From Candidatus Opimibacter skivensis (GTDB lineage: Bacteria > Bacteroidota > Bacteroidia > Chitinophagales > Saprospiraceae): a DNA stretch of 64,000 nucleotides. The notes under the pieces are model-generated. The model did no database searches. It was not told the DNA's origin and saw only the letters and a program-made list of their open reading frames with translations. A program made the translations under genes and the position numbers. Location: assembly GCA_016721905.1 (NCBI GenBank), contig JADKHH010000024.1, forward strand, positions 1-64,000, given 5' to 3'. How positions within the stretch are numbered: the first letter of the stretch is position 1; each line of letters begins with the position of its first letter. Positions 27,090 through 37,600 of this stretch are shown here, piece by piece.

Positions 27090-27749
27090 AACATACGCCT
27101 TCGCCAGAAATGTTTCCATCGTCGGATAATCAATGAAGGATTTGGTGTCTAAATAGACATGGATCATTCTGGGGATAATAACCAGTGGGTTGCCAAAGAA
27201 TCGGAAGGGGTTGAGCAAATCCCTCCTTTCTCTCACCTGCTCTTCTACAATCCCGTGGAAGGCAGCATCATTCGTGGTCAGGTATTCATCAACTACATTC
27301 CGGTTGTAATTCCACAAAGGATGATACCGAAGGGATAGGGGAGTGTGGCTGTTATGCCACCGGTCAATAAACGTGGGATGATCGATGTTGTTCTTTTTTG
27401 AAAAGAGCGTCAGCAGGCACACACCAGGTGTTGGTTGTCCATCAATCCATTCTTTTGTAAAGCTCACTGGCAGCGCTTCAGTAACCCTGTATGCTCCATA
27501 GAACCCATCAGCATCGATAAAGCTATTGGCCGGATTGGTATGGTCTTTATACACGGATATAGCAGCTATTTTTTGACGACTGAAGGGGATAATTGACATT
27601 GGAGGGGGAGCCTGATCTGTGATCGTATAGGTGATGCCTTTGGGTTGAGCTGTTTCTGTTACATATTCAATTAGTCCAGCTATACGAGAGTTGAATGCGG
27701 CATAGTCTTCATCAGCTAAACCCTTTATGAGATATATTTCTTTGTTCAT
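27075..27749 (-). CDS. EthD-like dimeric alpha/beta-barrel protein
   Basis: 224 residues from ATG 27749. The protein reads like two ferredoxin-like alpha+beta units: IYLIKGLADEDYAAFNSRIA at the start, then CLLTLFSKKNNIDHPTFIDR, WHNSHTPLSLRYHPLWNYNR and NVVDEYLTT, the last resembling the EthD-domain signature (F-x-x-W-H-x-x-H-x-P). EthD-type proteins accompany degradation or modification of hydrophobic compounds, but their mechanism is often unclear. It is convergent with the SDR operon and divergent from the 3-beta-HSD-like gene, sharing a 148-bp intergenic promoter region with it. I am fairly sure of the fold, not of the function. Confidence 0.6.
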   Translation of the reverse strand: MNKEIYLIKGLADEDYAAFNSRIAGLIEYVTETAQPKGITYTITDQAPPPMSIIPFSRQKIAAISVYKDHTNPANSFIDADGFYGAYRVTEALPVSFTKEWIDGQPTPGVCLLTLFSKKNNIDHPTFIDRWHNSHTPLSLRYHPLWNYNRNVVDEYLTTNDAAFHGIVEEQVRERRDLLNPFRFFGNPLVIIPRMIHVYLDTKSFIDYPTMETFLAKAYVVRSK

Positions 27750-27897
27750 ATTGAGAATCTCTTGTAAAGATTTAGGGCGCTGCAAATAACCAATTAAAAT
27801 CTATCTTCATTTTCTTATTGTTGACCATGACATAAAATCTATCATCAACATGAGGTTATTAGCGGCACCCTTTAATTTGCCACGAGTATAGAACAAT

Positions 27898-28995
27898 ATG
27901 ACGACAAATTCAAATGCTCACAGTCCCTTAAGCATTCTGGTTACAGGTGGATCAGGCTTCCTCGGCAAAGCGATCGTGGAGGAATTTCTTCTTGCAAGTT
28001 GTCCTGTGTCTGTAAGTCTGCTTAGAGTTTATGATCTCAAACCTTATCTTGGAAAGGGTGACGACCGGATAGAGTTCATACAAGGAGACATCTGTGATCC
28101 AGCCGGTATCAACAAGGCTTGCGAAGGGATGGATGTAGTGATCCATGCAGCCGCCATTGTTGACTGGGGGACGAAGAAACCAAAGGAAGTATACGAAGCG
28201 AATTACACCGGGACTCAACACGTGATCAATGCGTGCAAACAAAATGGAGTACCAATACTTGTGTATACGAGTTCACTCGATACAGTGATCACAGGTAAGC
28301 CTTTATTGAATGTCGATGAAAGCCAGCCTTACCCTGAGCAGCATCTCAACATGTACTGTGAGAGTAAATGTTTGGCAGAAAAACTGGTATTGTCGGAAAA
28401 CAGTGAGACACTAAGGACAATTGCATTACGTCCATCTGATATCTTCGGAGAGGGTGATCCGTATCATGTGCCGCCCCTGATTGATATGGCGAACTCCGGA
28501 TTTTATGTGCGCATTGGTGACGGTTCAGCACATAACCAGCATGTGTATGTCCGTAACATGGCTTGGGCACATGTATTGGCCACAAAGGCACTGTTAGAGA
28601 AAAATGAAAAAGCCACAGGCAAAGCCTACTTTCTTACAGATGGCCCCGGCGCTAACTTTTTTACATTTTTTGATGATATCCTTATACAGGCTGGGTATAA
28701 TATATGGCCGGTTAATCTTTGGCTACCCACAGGGTTGTTATATTTCCTTGGAATCATGGCAGAGTCCTTTGCGCTGATGATCCGACCTTTCAAATATTAC
28801 GTTCCCAAGCTCAGCCGGTTTGCGGTCATGTATACGACCACCTCGTTTACATTCACTTCGGCAAAGGCAGAAAAGGACTTTGGGTTTTATCCGAAGTATA
28901 GCGAGGAAGAAGCGATGGAGAATACGGTCGATTTTTTTAGATGTAGAGACGCGATTAATCGCGTCTCTACATCTAAAAAAATCGACAAATCCTAA
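27898..28995 (+). CDS. 3-beta-hydroxysteroid-dehydrogenase-like NAD-dependent epimerase/dehydratase
   Basis: 365 residues, extended SDR. NAD-binding motif ILVTGGSGFLGKAIVEEFLL, then FIQGDICDPAGINKACEGMD, VIHAAAIVDWGTKKP, catalytic YCESKCLAEKLVL (Tyr-x-x-x-Lys), IALRPSDIFGEGDPYHVPPL and VYVRNMAWAHVLATKALLE, which fit the 3-beta-HSD/isomerase family. A hydrophobic stretch (WLPTGLLYFLGIMAESFALM) suggests membrane association. The last about 20 residues, from FFRCRD onward, are encoded by a 60-bp palindrome and are not part of the family fold. The original end was probably near TVDFF, so the insertion has replaced the C-terminus. The stop is only 42 bp from a convergent peroxidase gene. Confidence 0.82.
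   Translation: MTTNSNAHSPLSILVTGGSGFLGKAIVEEFLLASCPVSVSLLRVYDLKPYLGKGDDRIEFIQGDICDPAGINKACEGMDVVIHAAAIVDWGTKKPKEVYEANYTGTQHVINACKQNGVPILVYTSSLDTVITGKPLLNVDESQPYPEQHLNMYCESKCLAEKLVLSENSETLRTIALRPSDIFGEGDPYHVPPLIDMANSGFYVRIGDGSAHNQHVYVRNMAWAHVLATKALLEKNEKATGKAYFLTDGPGANFFTFFDDILIQAGYNIWPVNLWLPTGLLYFLGIMAESFALMIRPFKYYVPKLSRFAVMYTTTSFTFTSAKAEKDFGFYPKYSEEEAMENTVDFFRCRDAINRVSTSKKIDKS
28927..28986. repeat. perfect 60-bp palindrome inside the 3' end of a gene
   Basis: 30 + 30 bases are exact reverse complements with the centre between 28956 and 28957. The central 28 bp start GTAGAGACGCGATT, a core resembling widely scattered palindromic repeats in several phyla. The outer 16 bases on each side (GTCGATTTTTTTAGAT) are an inverted copy of local coding sequence. 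Confidence 0.9.
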
Positions 28996-29005
28996 TCAAT
29001 CAACA

Positions 29006-29031
29006 CCCCCTTCCGGGGGCAGAGGGTCAGA
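29006..29031. repeat. short GGGGG-type hairpin between convergent stops
   Basis: CCCCC-TTCC-GGGGG hairpin followed by GGGTCAGAG, a degraded relative of the GGGGG-type arms, in the 41-bp gap between two convergent genes. It may serve as a bidirectional terminator. Confidence 0.45.
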
Positions 29032-29036
29032 GATGA

Positions 29037-29585
29037 CTAATCTTTCTCCAACCACCCAATGATCTCCTCAGTCTCAGGCTCTACACCAGGCTTGACAACG
29101 CCCACCAACTGACCGTTTTCATCGATCATGAATTTCTGAAAATTCCAGGTGACTTCGGCATCCATGACACCGTTCATTTCTTTCTGTGTCAGCCATTGGT
29201 AGATGGGGGCTTTATCTTTACCCTTGACGGAAATTTTTCCCATCATCGGAAAAGTCACCTGGTAGGTAGAGGTACAAAACTCCTTGATATCCTCGTTGGA
29301 TCCTGGTTCCTGGCCCATGAAGTTGTTGGCTGGAAAACCGATGACCACAAATTTTTCACTGCCATATTTTTTATATAGCCGCTCGAGTCCTTCATACTGC
29401 GGAGTGTTGCCGCATTTGGACGCTACATTCACAATGAGCAATTTTTTGCCTTTGAATTGGCTCATACTGACTTCTTTACCATCGATATCGATGGCAGAGA
29501 AATCATATATGCTGCTTGTCTGACTGTACCCAAGTTGAAATGAAACCAGGAGGCCACAGAATATGAATAAGGTTGTAATTCGCAT
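29037..29585 (-). CDS. glutathione-peroxidase-family thiol peroxidase, secreted
   Basis: 182 residues with a signal peptide (LFIFCGLLVSFQLGYSQ), so it acts in the periplasm. GPx motifs: NVASKCGNTPQYEGLERLY with the peroxidatic Cys at about residue 58 (Cys, not selenocysteine), FPANNFMGQEPGSNEDIKEF and WNFQKFMIDENGQLV with the catalytic Trp-Asn. Bacterial Cys-GPx usually draw electrons from thioredoxin-like partners rather than glutathione. Monocistronic and convergent with the 3-beta-HSD-like gene. Length is normal for the family plus the signal peptide. Confidence 0.9.
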   Translation of the reverse strand: MRITTLFIFCGLLVSFQLGYSQTSSIYDFSAIDIDGKEVSMSQFKGKKLLIVNVASKCGNTPQYEGLERLYKKYGSEKFVVIGFPANNFMGQEPGSNEDIKEFCTSTYQVTFPMMGKISVKGKDKAPIYQWLTQKEMNGVMDAEVTWNFQKFMIDENGQLVGVVKPGVEPETEEIIGWLEKD

Positions 29586-29636
29586 AAGAAGTTAAGTTGC
29601 CTTCTAAACGTAAGGTAAATGGAATAGTTTAAAACA

Positions 29637-31055
29637 CTATTTCACTTTTTGCACGCCAGGCGGAGTCCATTCTCCTTTTAGCACTTCCTCTTTTGGCCAG
29701 TACATGCGAAGCAGAAAGTTGAAACTTCCTTCCGGACATGGTAGCCAGTTGTTTTCTTTGTCTTTGCCTGGTGAAGTATGTTGGACATAGATGTCTACAG
29801 ATCCATCCGCATTAGGTTTTAGATTATTGCGGTCACCGATGGCATATCTGTTGATCGTGTTGGCTGTAAAATATCCATCCTTGTCATACATGGTCAGTGA
29901 CCAGAAGGCATTGACCGGTGGTGTTTTACCTTTTTCAAAATGGATCACATACTTATTGGCACCATCAAAGGGATTGCCTTCGCTATCCACCATGCAGCTT
30001 GGATAGATGGCATCTTCAGGAATATTGGCACCCAGACCAGCATATGAAATGGCTGCGCGTAACTTGTAATTTGTTCCAAAGTTTCCGACACCTTCAAATT
30101 CCATACTCCATCCATTGACAGGTGCCTTGAGGCCTTTAGCAACACCTTCTTTGATCATGGTGACCACCTGACGTGGGACATTGTTTAAGGCAGCGAGGGT
30201 GACAGAGTCAAATGCGGCCGGATCAAATTTCATCCCTGGGCCAACACCAATTTTGGCAAATTCTGCCAAAACAGGCGCATCCGCCGCAGCTGGAGGATTA
30301 GCCACCATAAGCGCGTTGACATAATTGAAGAAATCAACAATGCTCATGTTCTCTAGCTGCTCATTTGGAGATGAGGCAGGTACATTCGGGTCAATCGTCC
30401 CTTTAGGGGCGGTATAGGGTTTGCCATAGGAGGCAAGCGGAGTCAGTTTGATTTGCTTTTCGAGTGGCACCACCACTTTTTTACCATCCTCTGCGCTGTT
30501 GACCTGGAGTCTGCCGATCATCCATACCAGATTAGTAGGTGCTTTTATTTCTTCAAGTCCTGCAGGTACAGTGCCTTTCCATTGTGGTCCTGTGATCAGG
30601 TATTTCTGAGCCTCTGTGCCTGTGGTTCGTTTTCCGGGAGAAATAAAGATGTTGGTCCAGGCATCCAGCATAGGAAGGAGATAATAGCGTCCGTTGGTAT
30701 TTGGTACTTCCAGCACCATGGCATCACTGCTCAGGTCCAGGCTGGCTGTATTATAATAGGTGTCGGCGTTTGGACGCACTACATCCCTAAAGTTGGCATC
30801 AGGAAACTTGGTAAAGTGAACCATCTGATTTCCAGGGCCACCTTTACCATCTACCGGAGATTCGAAATTGGTTAGTTTCTTACGGGAGATATCCATCAGT
30901 GCCAGTGGCATAGCAAAAACAAATGCAGCCTCGGCGGTCTTGATGATGGTGGTATCCGGAGTGGTGGTTTGCTGGCTGCTGCTCTGGTCAGCGGCTGGTT
31001 TGCAACTGGCCAGGGCGACCACTAATGCGAGGAAAGAGAATGTGAGAAGTCTCAT
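29637..31055 (-). CDS. DUF1254/DUF1214 lipoprotein
   Basis: 472 residues from ATG 31055; a longer reading from 31220 lacks a signal sequence at its start and is less likely. Lipoprotein signal: MRLLTFSFLALVVALASCKP with the lipidated Cys at 18. N-terminal DUF1254 part: AEAAFVFAMPLALMDISRKK, NADTYYNTASLDLSSDAMVL, YLLPMLDAWTNIFISPGKRT. C-terminal DUF1214 part: YAGLGANIPEDAIYPSCMVD, GKTPPVNAFWSLTMYDKDGY, NTINRYAIGDRNNLKPNADG and NFLLRMYWPKEEVL. This architecture is common and broadly distributed; the function is unknown. It is the second DUF1214 protein within 7.5 kb, suggesting a shared role with the operon at 23.6-27.1 kb. Confidence 0.85.
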   Translation of the reverse strand: MRLLTFSFLALVVALASCKPAADQSSSQQTTTPDTTIIKTAEAAFVFAMPLALMDISRKKLTNFESPVDGKGGPGNQMVHFTKFPDANFRDVVRPNADTYYNTASLDLSSDAMVLEVPNTNGRYYLLPMLDAWTNIFISPGKRTTGTEAQKYLITGPQWKGTVPAGLEEIKAPTNLVWMIGRLQVNSAEDGKKVVVPLEKQIKLTPLASYGKPYTAPKGTIDPNVPASSPNEQLENMSIVDFFNYVNALMVANPPAAADAPVLAEFAKIGVGPGMKFDPAAFDSVTLAALNNVPRQVVTMIKEGVAKGLKAPVNGWSMEFEGVGNFGTNYKLRAAISYAGLGANIPEDAIYPSCMVDSEGNPFDGANKYVIHFEKGKTPPVNAFWSLTMYDKDGYFTANTINRYAIGDRNNLKPNADGSVDIYVQHTSPGKDKENNWLPCPEGSFNFLLRMYWPKEEVLKGEWTPPGVQKVK

Positions 31056-31660
31056 GATGGTATGGTTTGATGATTGAAGAATAGAGTGGTGGTTTCGTTG
31101 GATGGTGCAAAAATAAAAAAAGGTTCGGCCGTTGCAGGAGTTTGCTCCTGCGACCATGAGGATTCCAATATAGATTCTCCATAGGTATTTCGGTAGGTAT
31201 CTCGGTGGTTGCAGGAGCAAATAGTTCGACTCCGCTCACCACGACGCTCCTGCAACGGCATCCTGGTTAGGATTCCGGTGGGTATCCCGGTAGTTGGCGG
31301 CGAGAACGCCATCCAACGGCATTTAACTGACTCACTTCGCCTTACGTTTTCATGTGTTGAGACGATAATCATGCCTCCCCGGGGTTTCCATGCGAAGGAA
31401 TGTGCGCCGCGGAACACAGGGGGCGGGGGCAAAAACCCACTTTTTTCCCTAAAACCCCCTTTTCGCCCCCTTTATCCTTTCCGCCTTTCTGCCCTTCCGC
31501 TTTTCCCCAAAATTTATAACATATTGTAAATCATCATAATATGTTCATTTTATTACCAGGGCAAGGACATATTATAAGTTTTTGGCATACGTTTTGCTTC
31601 ATGTTTGCTATCAGGAATTTATGCATCACAAGTAATTGTAATGCGACAACAGGATCGAAC
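31056..31660. other. gene-free interval with REP palindromes, a polypyrimidine tract and the giant gene's leader
   Basis: No credible gene. REP-like palindromes occupy 31131-31317. From about 31430 to 31508 the plus strand is almost only C and T with short A runs, after a GGGGGCGGGGGC block at 31420-31430. From 31509 it becomes AT-rich (TTTATAACATATTGTAAATC), the likely promoter region of the giant gene. An in-frame extension of that gene upstream to 31541 exists but has no signal peptide at its start. Confidence 0.5.
31131..31317. repeat. cluster of GCAGGAG REP-like palindromes
   Basis: Three hairpins: GCAGGAG-TTTG-CTCCTGC (31134-31151), GTTGCAGGAGC paired with GCTCCTGCAAC (31208-31256, enclosing TTCGACTCCGCTCACC), and GTTGGCGGCGAGAACGCC to CCAAC (31293-31317). 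Tails such as GGTATTTCGGTAGGTATCTC recur between them. Confidence 0.65.
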
Positions 31661-34600
31661 ATGAAGAATCGTATTTATTACCCAGGTTCCAGCCCCCATG
31701 GCCACCCCTTCATCCGAAGGGCAGCACAGTGGGTTCTTTTAGGTTGGCTGGCGATGGCCCCTTTCGTATTTATACTGGGCCAGGTCACCATCACCTGCCC
31801 CCCAACACTGACTATACCTTGTAGTCTGCCACCGACACCTGATAATACAGGTACAGCCACGGCAACCACGACATGCAGTACATCATCTACTGTCACCGTG
31901 ACCTACCAGGACAATAATGGCCAGATGACAGGGTGCATGGGAACAGGAACACTGGTGAGGACATGGCTGGCTACAGACCTTTGCGGCAATTCTGCAACTT
32001 GCGTGCAGAATATCGTTGTTGAAGACAGAACTTCCCCAACGCTGACCTGCCCGCCTTTCAGAATCATCTCCTGCGAAACAGACACCACCCCGGCTACCCT
32101 GGGGATGGCTGTAGCTTCAGATGACTGTACGCCTACTAACCTGATCACTATTACTTATACCGATCAAACACAGAACCTCGGCCAGTGCAACGGGACCGGA
32201 ACCTTTACCCGTAATTGGAAAGCCAAGGATATGTGCGGTAATATCGCTTCCTGTATTCAGACCATCGTTATTATAGATAATACGGCACCAACCTTGACGG
32301 TGCCTCCATCACTGACGATCTCCTGCGAACAAAATCCTACTACACAATTAACCGGTACAGCAACAGCTACAGACAACTGTACAGCACAAGCCACGATCAT
32401 CATCACTTTTTCAGATAATGTATTTGGCCTAAACGGTTGCAGCGGCACCGGTACGATTGTGAGAACATGGGTTGCCCGCGATGCTTGCAACAACTTGTCT
32501 ACAGGTACACAGTTTATCACGCTTCAAGATGTTACTCCTCCGGCAGCGACATGTCCTGCTGACATCACTATATCATGCGAATCTTCTTCATTGCCTGCAG
32601 TTACCGGCACGATCACTGCCACTGACCTTTGCGGTTCAGTGTTTACCGGCTATACAGATCAGGTCATTGAGCAAGTATGCAATGGAACAGGTATCGTAGA
32701 GCGTCATTGGTCAGCGATCGATGGCTGCGGAAACGTAACACAATGCTTGCAGATCATCACGATCATCGATCAGACATTACCTACTATAAGCTGTCCCGCT
32801 ACGATTACTGTTGATTGTTCAGCAGGTGTAGCACCAGCCGTAACAGGCACTCCACAAGTCAGTGACAATTGCACGCCAGTTGCTGCATTGACTGTGACAC
32901 ACTCAGACATTGAAATCGTCCCGCTGGGATGTAATAATACAGGAACACTCGAGAGAACATGGATTGTTACTGATGCCTGTGGCAACAGCGCGAGCTGTAC
33001 GCAGTTGATTCACATTACGGATACGCTAAAACCAACGTTAACCTGTCCACCTCCTGCAACTATTAGTTGTGAATCTTCCGTTTCTCCTGATTTTACAGGC
33101 GAGGCCACTGCATCAGATAACTGTACTCCTGAAGCTTCACTTGTCATCGAATACAGTGATGATGAGTCATTATTGTTTGGTTGCAATGGCACAGGCATTC
33201 TCAACAGGACCTGGTCAGCGACCGACCTCTGTGGTAATGTCACCACCTGCGTTCAACAAATCTGGATTATCGATGATACAGATCCAACGATCACCTGTCC
33301 CAAAAACATTGAGATCAGTTGCTCTGATTCATCGAATCCAGTGAATACAGGTTTTGCTACCGCTACAGACAATTGTACTGCAGACGTAGTGATCAGCTAT
33401 ACCGACAATGCACAACTCACAGGTTGTAACAAGACAGGCCTTATCCTCCGGATGTGGTCTGCTACGGATGCCTGCGGAAATGTAAAGACGTGTACACAGT
33501 TGATCACCGTAGTTGATCATACGGCTCCTATTGTCGTTTGCCCGAGAGATACCATCATCGATTGCGGATTTTACAATAATCCTGATGTCCTTGGTTATCC
33601 AACAGGTACTGACAATTGCACACCGTCTGAAGACCTCGTGCTCGATTATGATGATGATCTGTCAGGCTTGACCGGTTGCACCAACACAGGTGTGATCCTC
33701 AGGACCTGGTACATGACCGATGCCTGCGGCAACGTAGGTAGCTGTGTTCAGACGATCACCGTTGCAGATACTACGGCACCAGTGATTGTTTGTCCAGCAA
33801 ATGTGGTGATCAGTTGTGAAGATAGCACAGCACCATTGGCACTTGGAAAAGCAACGGCAACGGATTACTGCACAGCCAGTCTGTTTATCGACATCACCTA
33901 TGAGGATGACCTCAGTCAATCAGGTCAGTGTAATGGCTCCGGATATATCTATCGTACCTGGAAAGCCACTGATGATTGCGGCAACGTAGCTACTTGTGTA
34001 CAGACCATCGAAATCCAGGATACTGAATTGCCTGAAATTCAATGCCCCGCCTCTTATGCCATCTCCTGCGAAGCAGACCGTTCACCTGCAGCACAAGGAT
34101 GGGCGCTGGCAACAGACAATTGCACACCAGAGAATTTAATCGAGATAACCTATAAAGATGATGTAACCAACCTGACCGGTTGTAACAATACAGGTAACCT
34201 CTATAGGACCTGGACCGCTAAAGATGCTTGTGGCAATAAGAACACTTGCGTTCAGGTATTGACGATAGTAGATAATAAAAAGCCAGAGGTGACACCTCCA
34301 CCAGCCATAACGGTTTCATGTGAAGCAGGTCTTGACGTGTCTGTGACAGGTGACATCCAGGCTACAGATAATTGCACACCAGGTGCGTTACTGATCGTGA
34401 ATATCACCGATGATGCCACAGGTATCGTAGGATGTAATCATACAGGCACGCTAAAACGTACCTGGGTTGTATCCGACTTGTGCGGCAACTCAAAGAGTGT
34501 AACACAAAACATCCGGATCGTGGATGTTACTTCACCTACTATTGTATGTGCAGGTTCACTCCAGGTTAGTTGTGGTGAATCAATGGATCCTTCCGTTTTA

Positions 34601-37600
34601 GGCAGCCCTGAGATCAGTGACAACTGCACAGCACCTGCTGATATGGACCTGTTGCATTTTGACAATACCACCGGATTAAGCGGTTGTAATGGCACAGGTA
34701 CTATGTTCAGGACCTGGGTGGTATATGATGATTGTGGAAATTCAAACAGTTGCATCCAGACGATTCAGGTTGTGGACAATACTGCGCCAGTCATCGAATT
34801 GCCAGCTAACATTACCATCAGCTGCGAATACAGGGATAATGATGATGAGCTTGGAAGAGCTACCGCTACTGATGCCTGCACTTCAGTTGATGATATCGTA
34901 ATTACTTACTCAGACAATGATAATGGATTAGCGCTATGCAACAGCACAGGACAAAGAGAGCGTGTGTGGAAAGCTACTGACCTTTGTGGTAATTTTTCTA
35001 CAGCGACACAATACATACAATTTATTGACACACTTGCACCAATTTTCTATACCCCGTTTGATGTTCAGATTGATTGTGATGACAATCCAATCGACCTTGA
35101 ATTTACAGGTGAAGTAGAAATATTTACAGACAACTGTGCAGAGATCAAGGATGTGGAAGTAACCTGGCATGATGATATGGCAGCGCTCGCAAATTGCGGA
35201 GGCAACCCTGTGATCCAGCGTGTATGGACACTGACAGATCCATGTGGAAATTCCAGATCTTCAATCCAGGAAATCACCGTGATGAATTACAGCATGGAGC
35301 AGGTTGTTTTCCCTGCGGATGCTTACATTCCTTGCGATGCTGACATGATGGACCTTGCACTGACGGGTAATCTGGTCGTTCCAAACAATGCCTGCTCTTA
35401 TTTGATGGATACGATGTATTCCGTCGAATTGGGTGAAATACAGCCATACCAGTATGGTCGCAAATGGGTTTGCATAGATTACTGCGGACATATTGAAGAG
35501 CATACCCAAATGATCTTCCTTGAAGACCATGTAAGACCTGTGATTACTGTTCAAGATATCTCCGTCAGTTTTCATTATGGGGACACTATCAACCTTACCA
35601 CCGATAATGTAGTGGTGAGCGTTGAAGATAATTGTGATCCAGACGTCAGTCTGGCCATGAGCCAGGTCGTGATCACCTGCGAAGATTTCATGACCGACAA
35701 TGAAGTCCTCATTGAAATCACTGCAACAGATGATCAGGGCAATCAAACAATAGAAGAAATCATTGTAACACTCGTGGGTGGTTTATTCATCATGGACTGC
35801 CCGGATGATATCCAGGTATCCATTGGCCCAGGGGAATGTGGCGCTGTTGTAGAATATACAATGGAACCACAAGGATTGTGCGGACAGGAGCCTATCATCA
35901 GCCAGATAGATGGCACAGGCTTGATCTCTGGTGCTTACTTTCCAGTAGGAATCACAGAAATAGTCTTTATGGTCTCTGACCAATTAGGCTATAATGAAGA
36001 ATGTTCATTTACTGTAGAAGTAATAGAATATCCGGAGACATTCGAACTCGCATGTCAGGATACCCTTCACGTTTCTGTTGAAGAAAACTGCTTAGCTGAA
36101 ATCACAGCAGATATGTTACTCGAAGGTGGTGAGTACGGTTGCTATGATCAGTATGTGATTGAATTCAGTGACCCACAGGTTATTTACGAAGACGGATTTC
36201 TGCTCGCAGGTCCACACATCGGCGAATACCTGGAAGCATGTATCACAGATCCTGAGACAGGTAATTTCTGCTGCAGTCAGTTACTAATCGAAGATAAACT
36301 GCCACCGGAAATCATCTGTGAGGATATCACACTTGAATGCACCGATGATATCAGGCCACAAGCCATACCTCATTACCCGGTACCTGATGGTTCGATTGTA
36401 ACCCCGATCGGTGGTAACAGATACTCCGTCAGTGGCATAGACAACTGCGGAATTACCATCATCAGCTATACAGACCAGGAAGACATCCATATGTGTGACG
36501 GCATCTATGCCAACATCATCACACGTACATGGACAGCCACAGATGAGAGTGGTCATACAGCAACTTGCCAGGAAACTTTATACCTCCTGCGTGGCACCAT
36601 CGATCAGTTTGTACTGCCAGGTGACACCACGATCTATTGCGGCAATGAATGTATCCGTCCTGACGGTACCCCTGATCCAGCCTGCATAGGCGGTATCACT
36701 GGTCCATTCTGCGGTACTTTCTTTGTCGGCTATATTGACAAAGTAGTTCCATACTGCGGAGGTTCATATGCAGTAAAAAGAGAGTGGAGTTTGGTTGACT
36801 GGTGTAACTCCGGTAATATCATCGAGTATACACAGATCATCAATGTAGAAGATAATGTACCACCGGTAGTCGTGTGTCCTGAATACTTTGAAGCACCTTC
36901 TGACTTTGGTGATTGCGGCGCGCAGGTTCACTTGACACTTCCGGAAGCTTATGATGCTTGTGGATCTGAACCTTTGACATATATATTGAAACTCAACGGA
37001 CAGGTAGTATTGCCGACCAATGGTGAGTATATCCTGCCTGATTTACAGATCGGTGAATATGAAATCACCTGGGAAGTGCGTGATGATTGTGAAAATCTCA
37101 CCGTGTGTACTTCTACTATGTATTTATATGACAGTACACCTCCAACAGCATATTGCGATGCACATACCGTCATCTCGATCAACAATCAGGATCCGATGGG
37201 CGTGGCTTTATTGCCAGCCACTACACTGGACGATGGAAGTTTTGACAATTGCGGACCTGTTACATTCCGGGCACGTCGTATGACCAGTTGTATTGATTTC
37301 GACTGGACATCAGACGGCTATGGCCATCAGCCAGATGGTGATGTAGATGATTATGACAGAGGTACTTTATACAGTGAATATGTACCGGTTTCTTGCTGCG
37401 ATGCAGGGGAAGATTACATCCTGGTTCAACTTGAAGTAAAGGACTTGCATGGTAATGTGAACTATTGTATGGTTGAAGTAGCTGTGCAGGACAAAGTAGC
37501 ACCAATGATCGTATGTCCTCCGGATATTGAAGTGAGTTGCCAGTTCTGGTTTGATCCTAATATTTTGGAAGATCCTAATAACAGAACTTTTGGTACTGTT

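Noticed and set aside
24791..28995. Steroid catabolism cluster
   Set aside because: 3-beta-HSD-like and SDR homology alone do not establish steroid substrates; no acyl-CoA or ring-cleavage genes are nearby.
31541..31660. Upstream in-frame start (ATG 31541) for the giant gene
   Set aside because: The ATG at 31661 is followed by a credible signal segment; the upstream 40 residues are not signal-like and would push it inside the protein.
35261..35746. 161-residue antisense frame inside the giant gene
   Set aside because: Generated by the repeat composition of the HYR coding strand; no family features.
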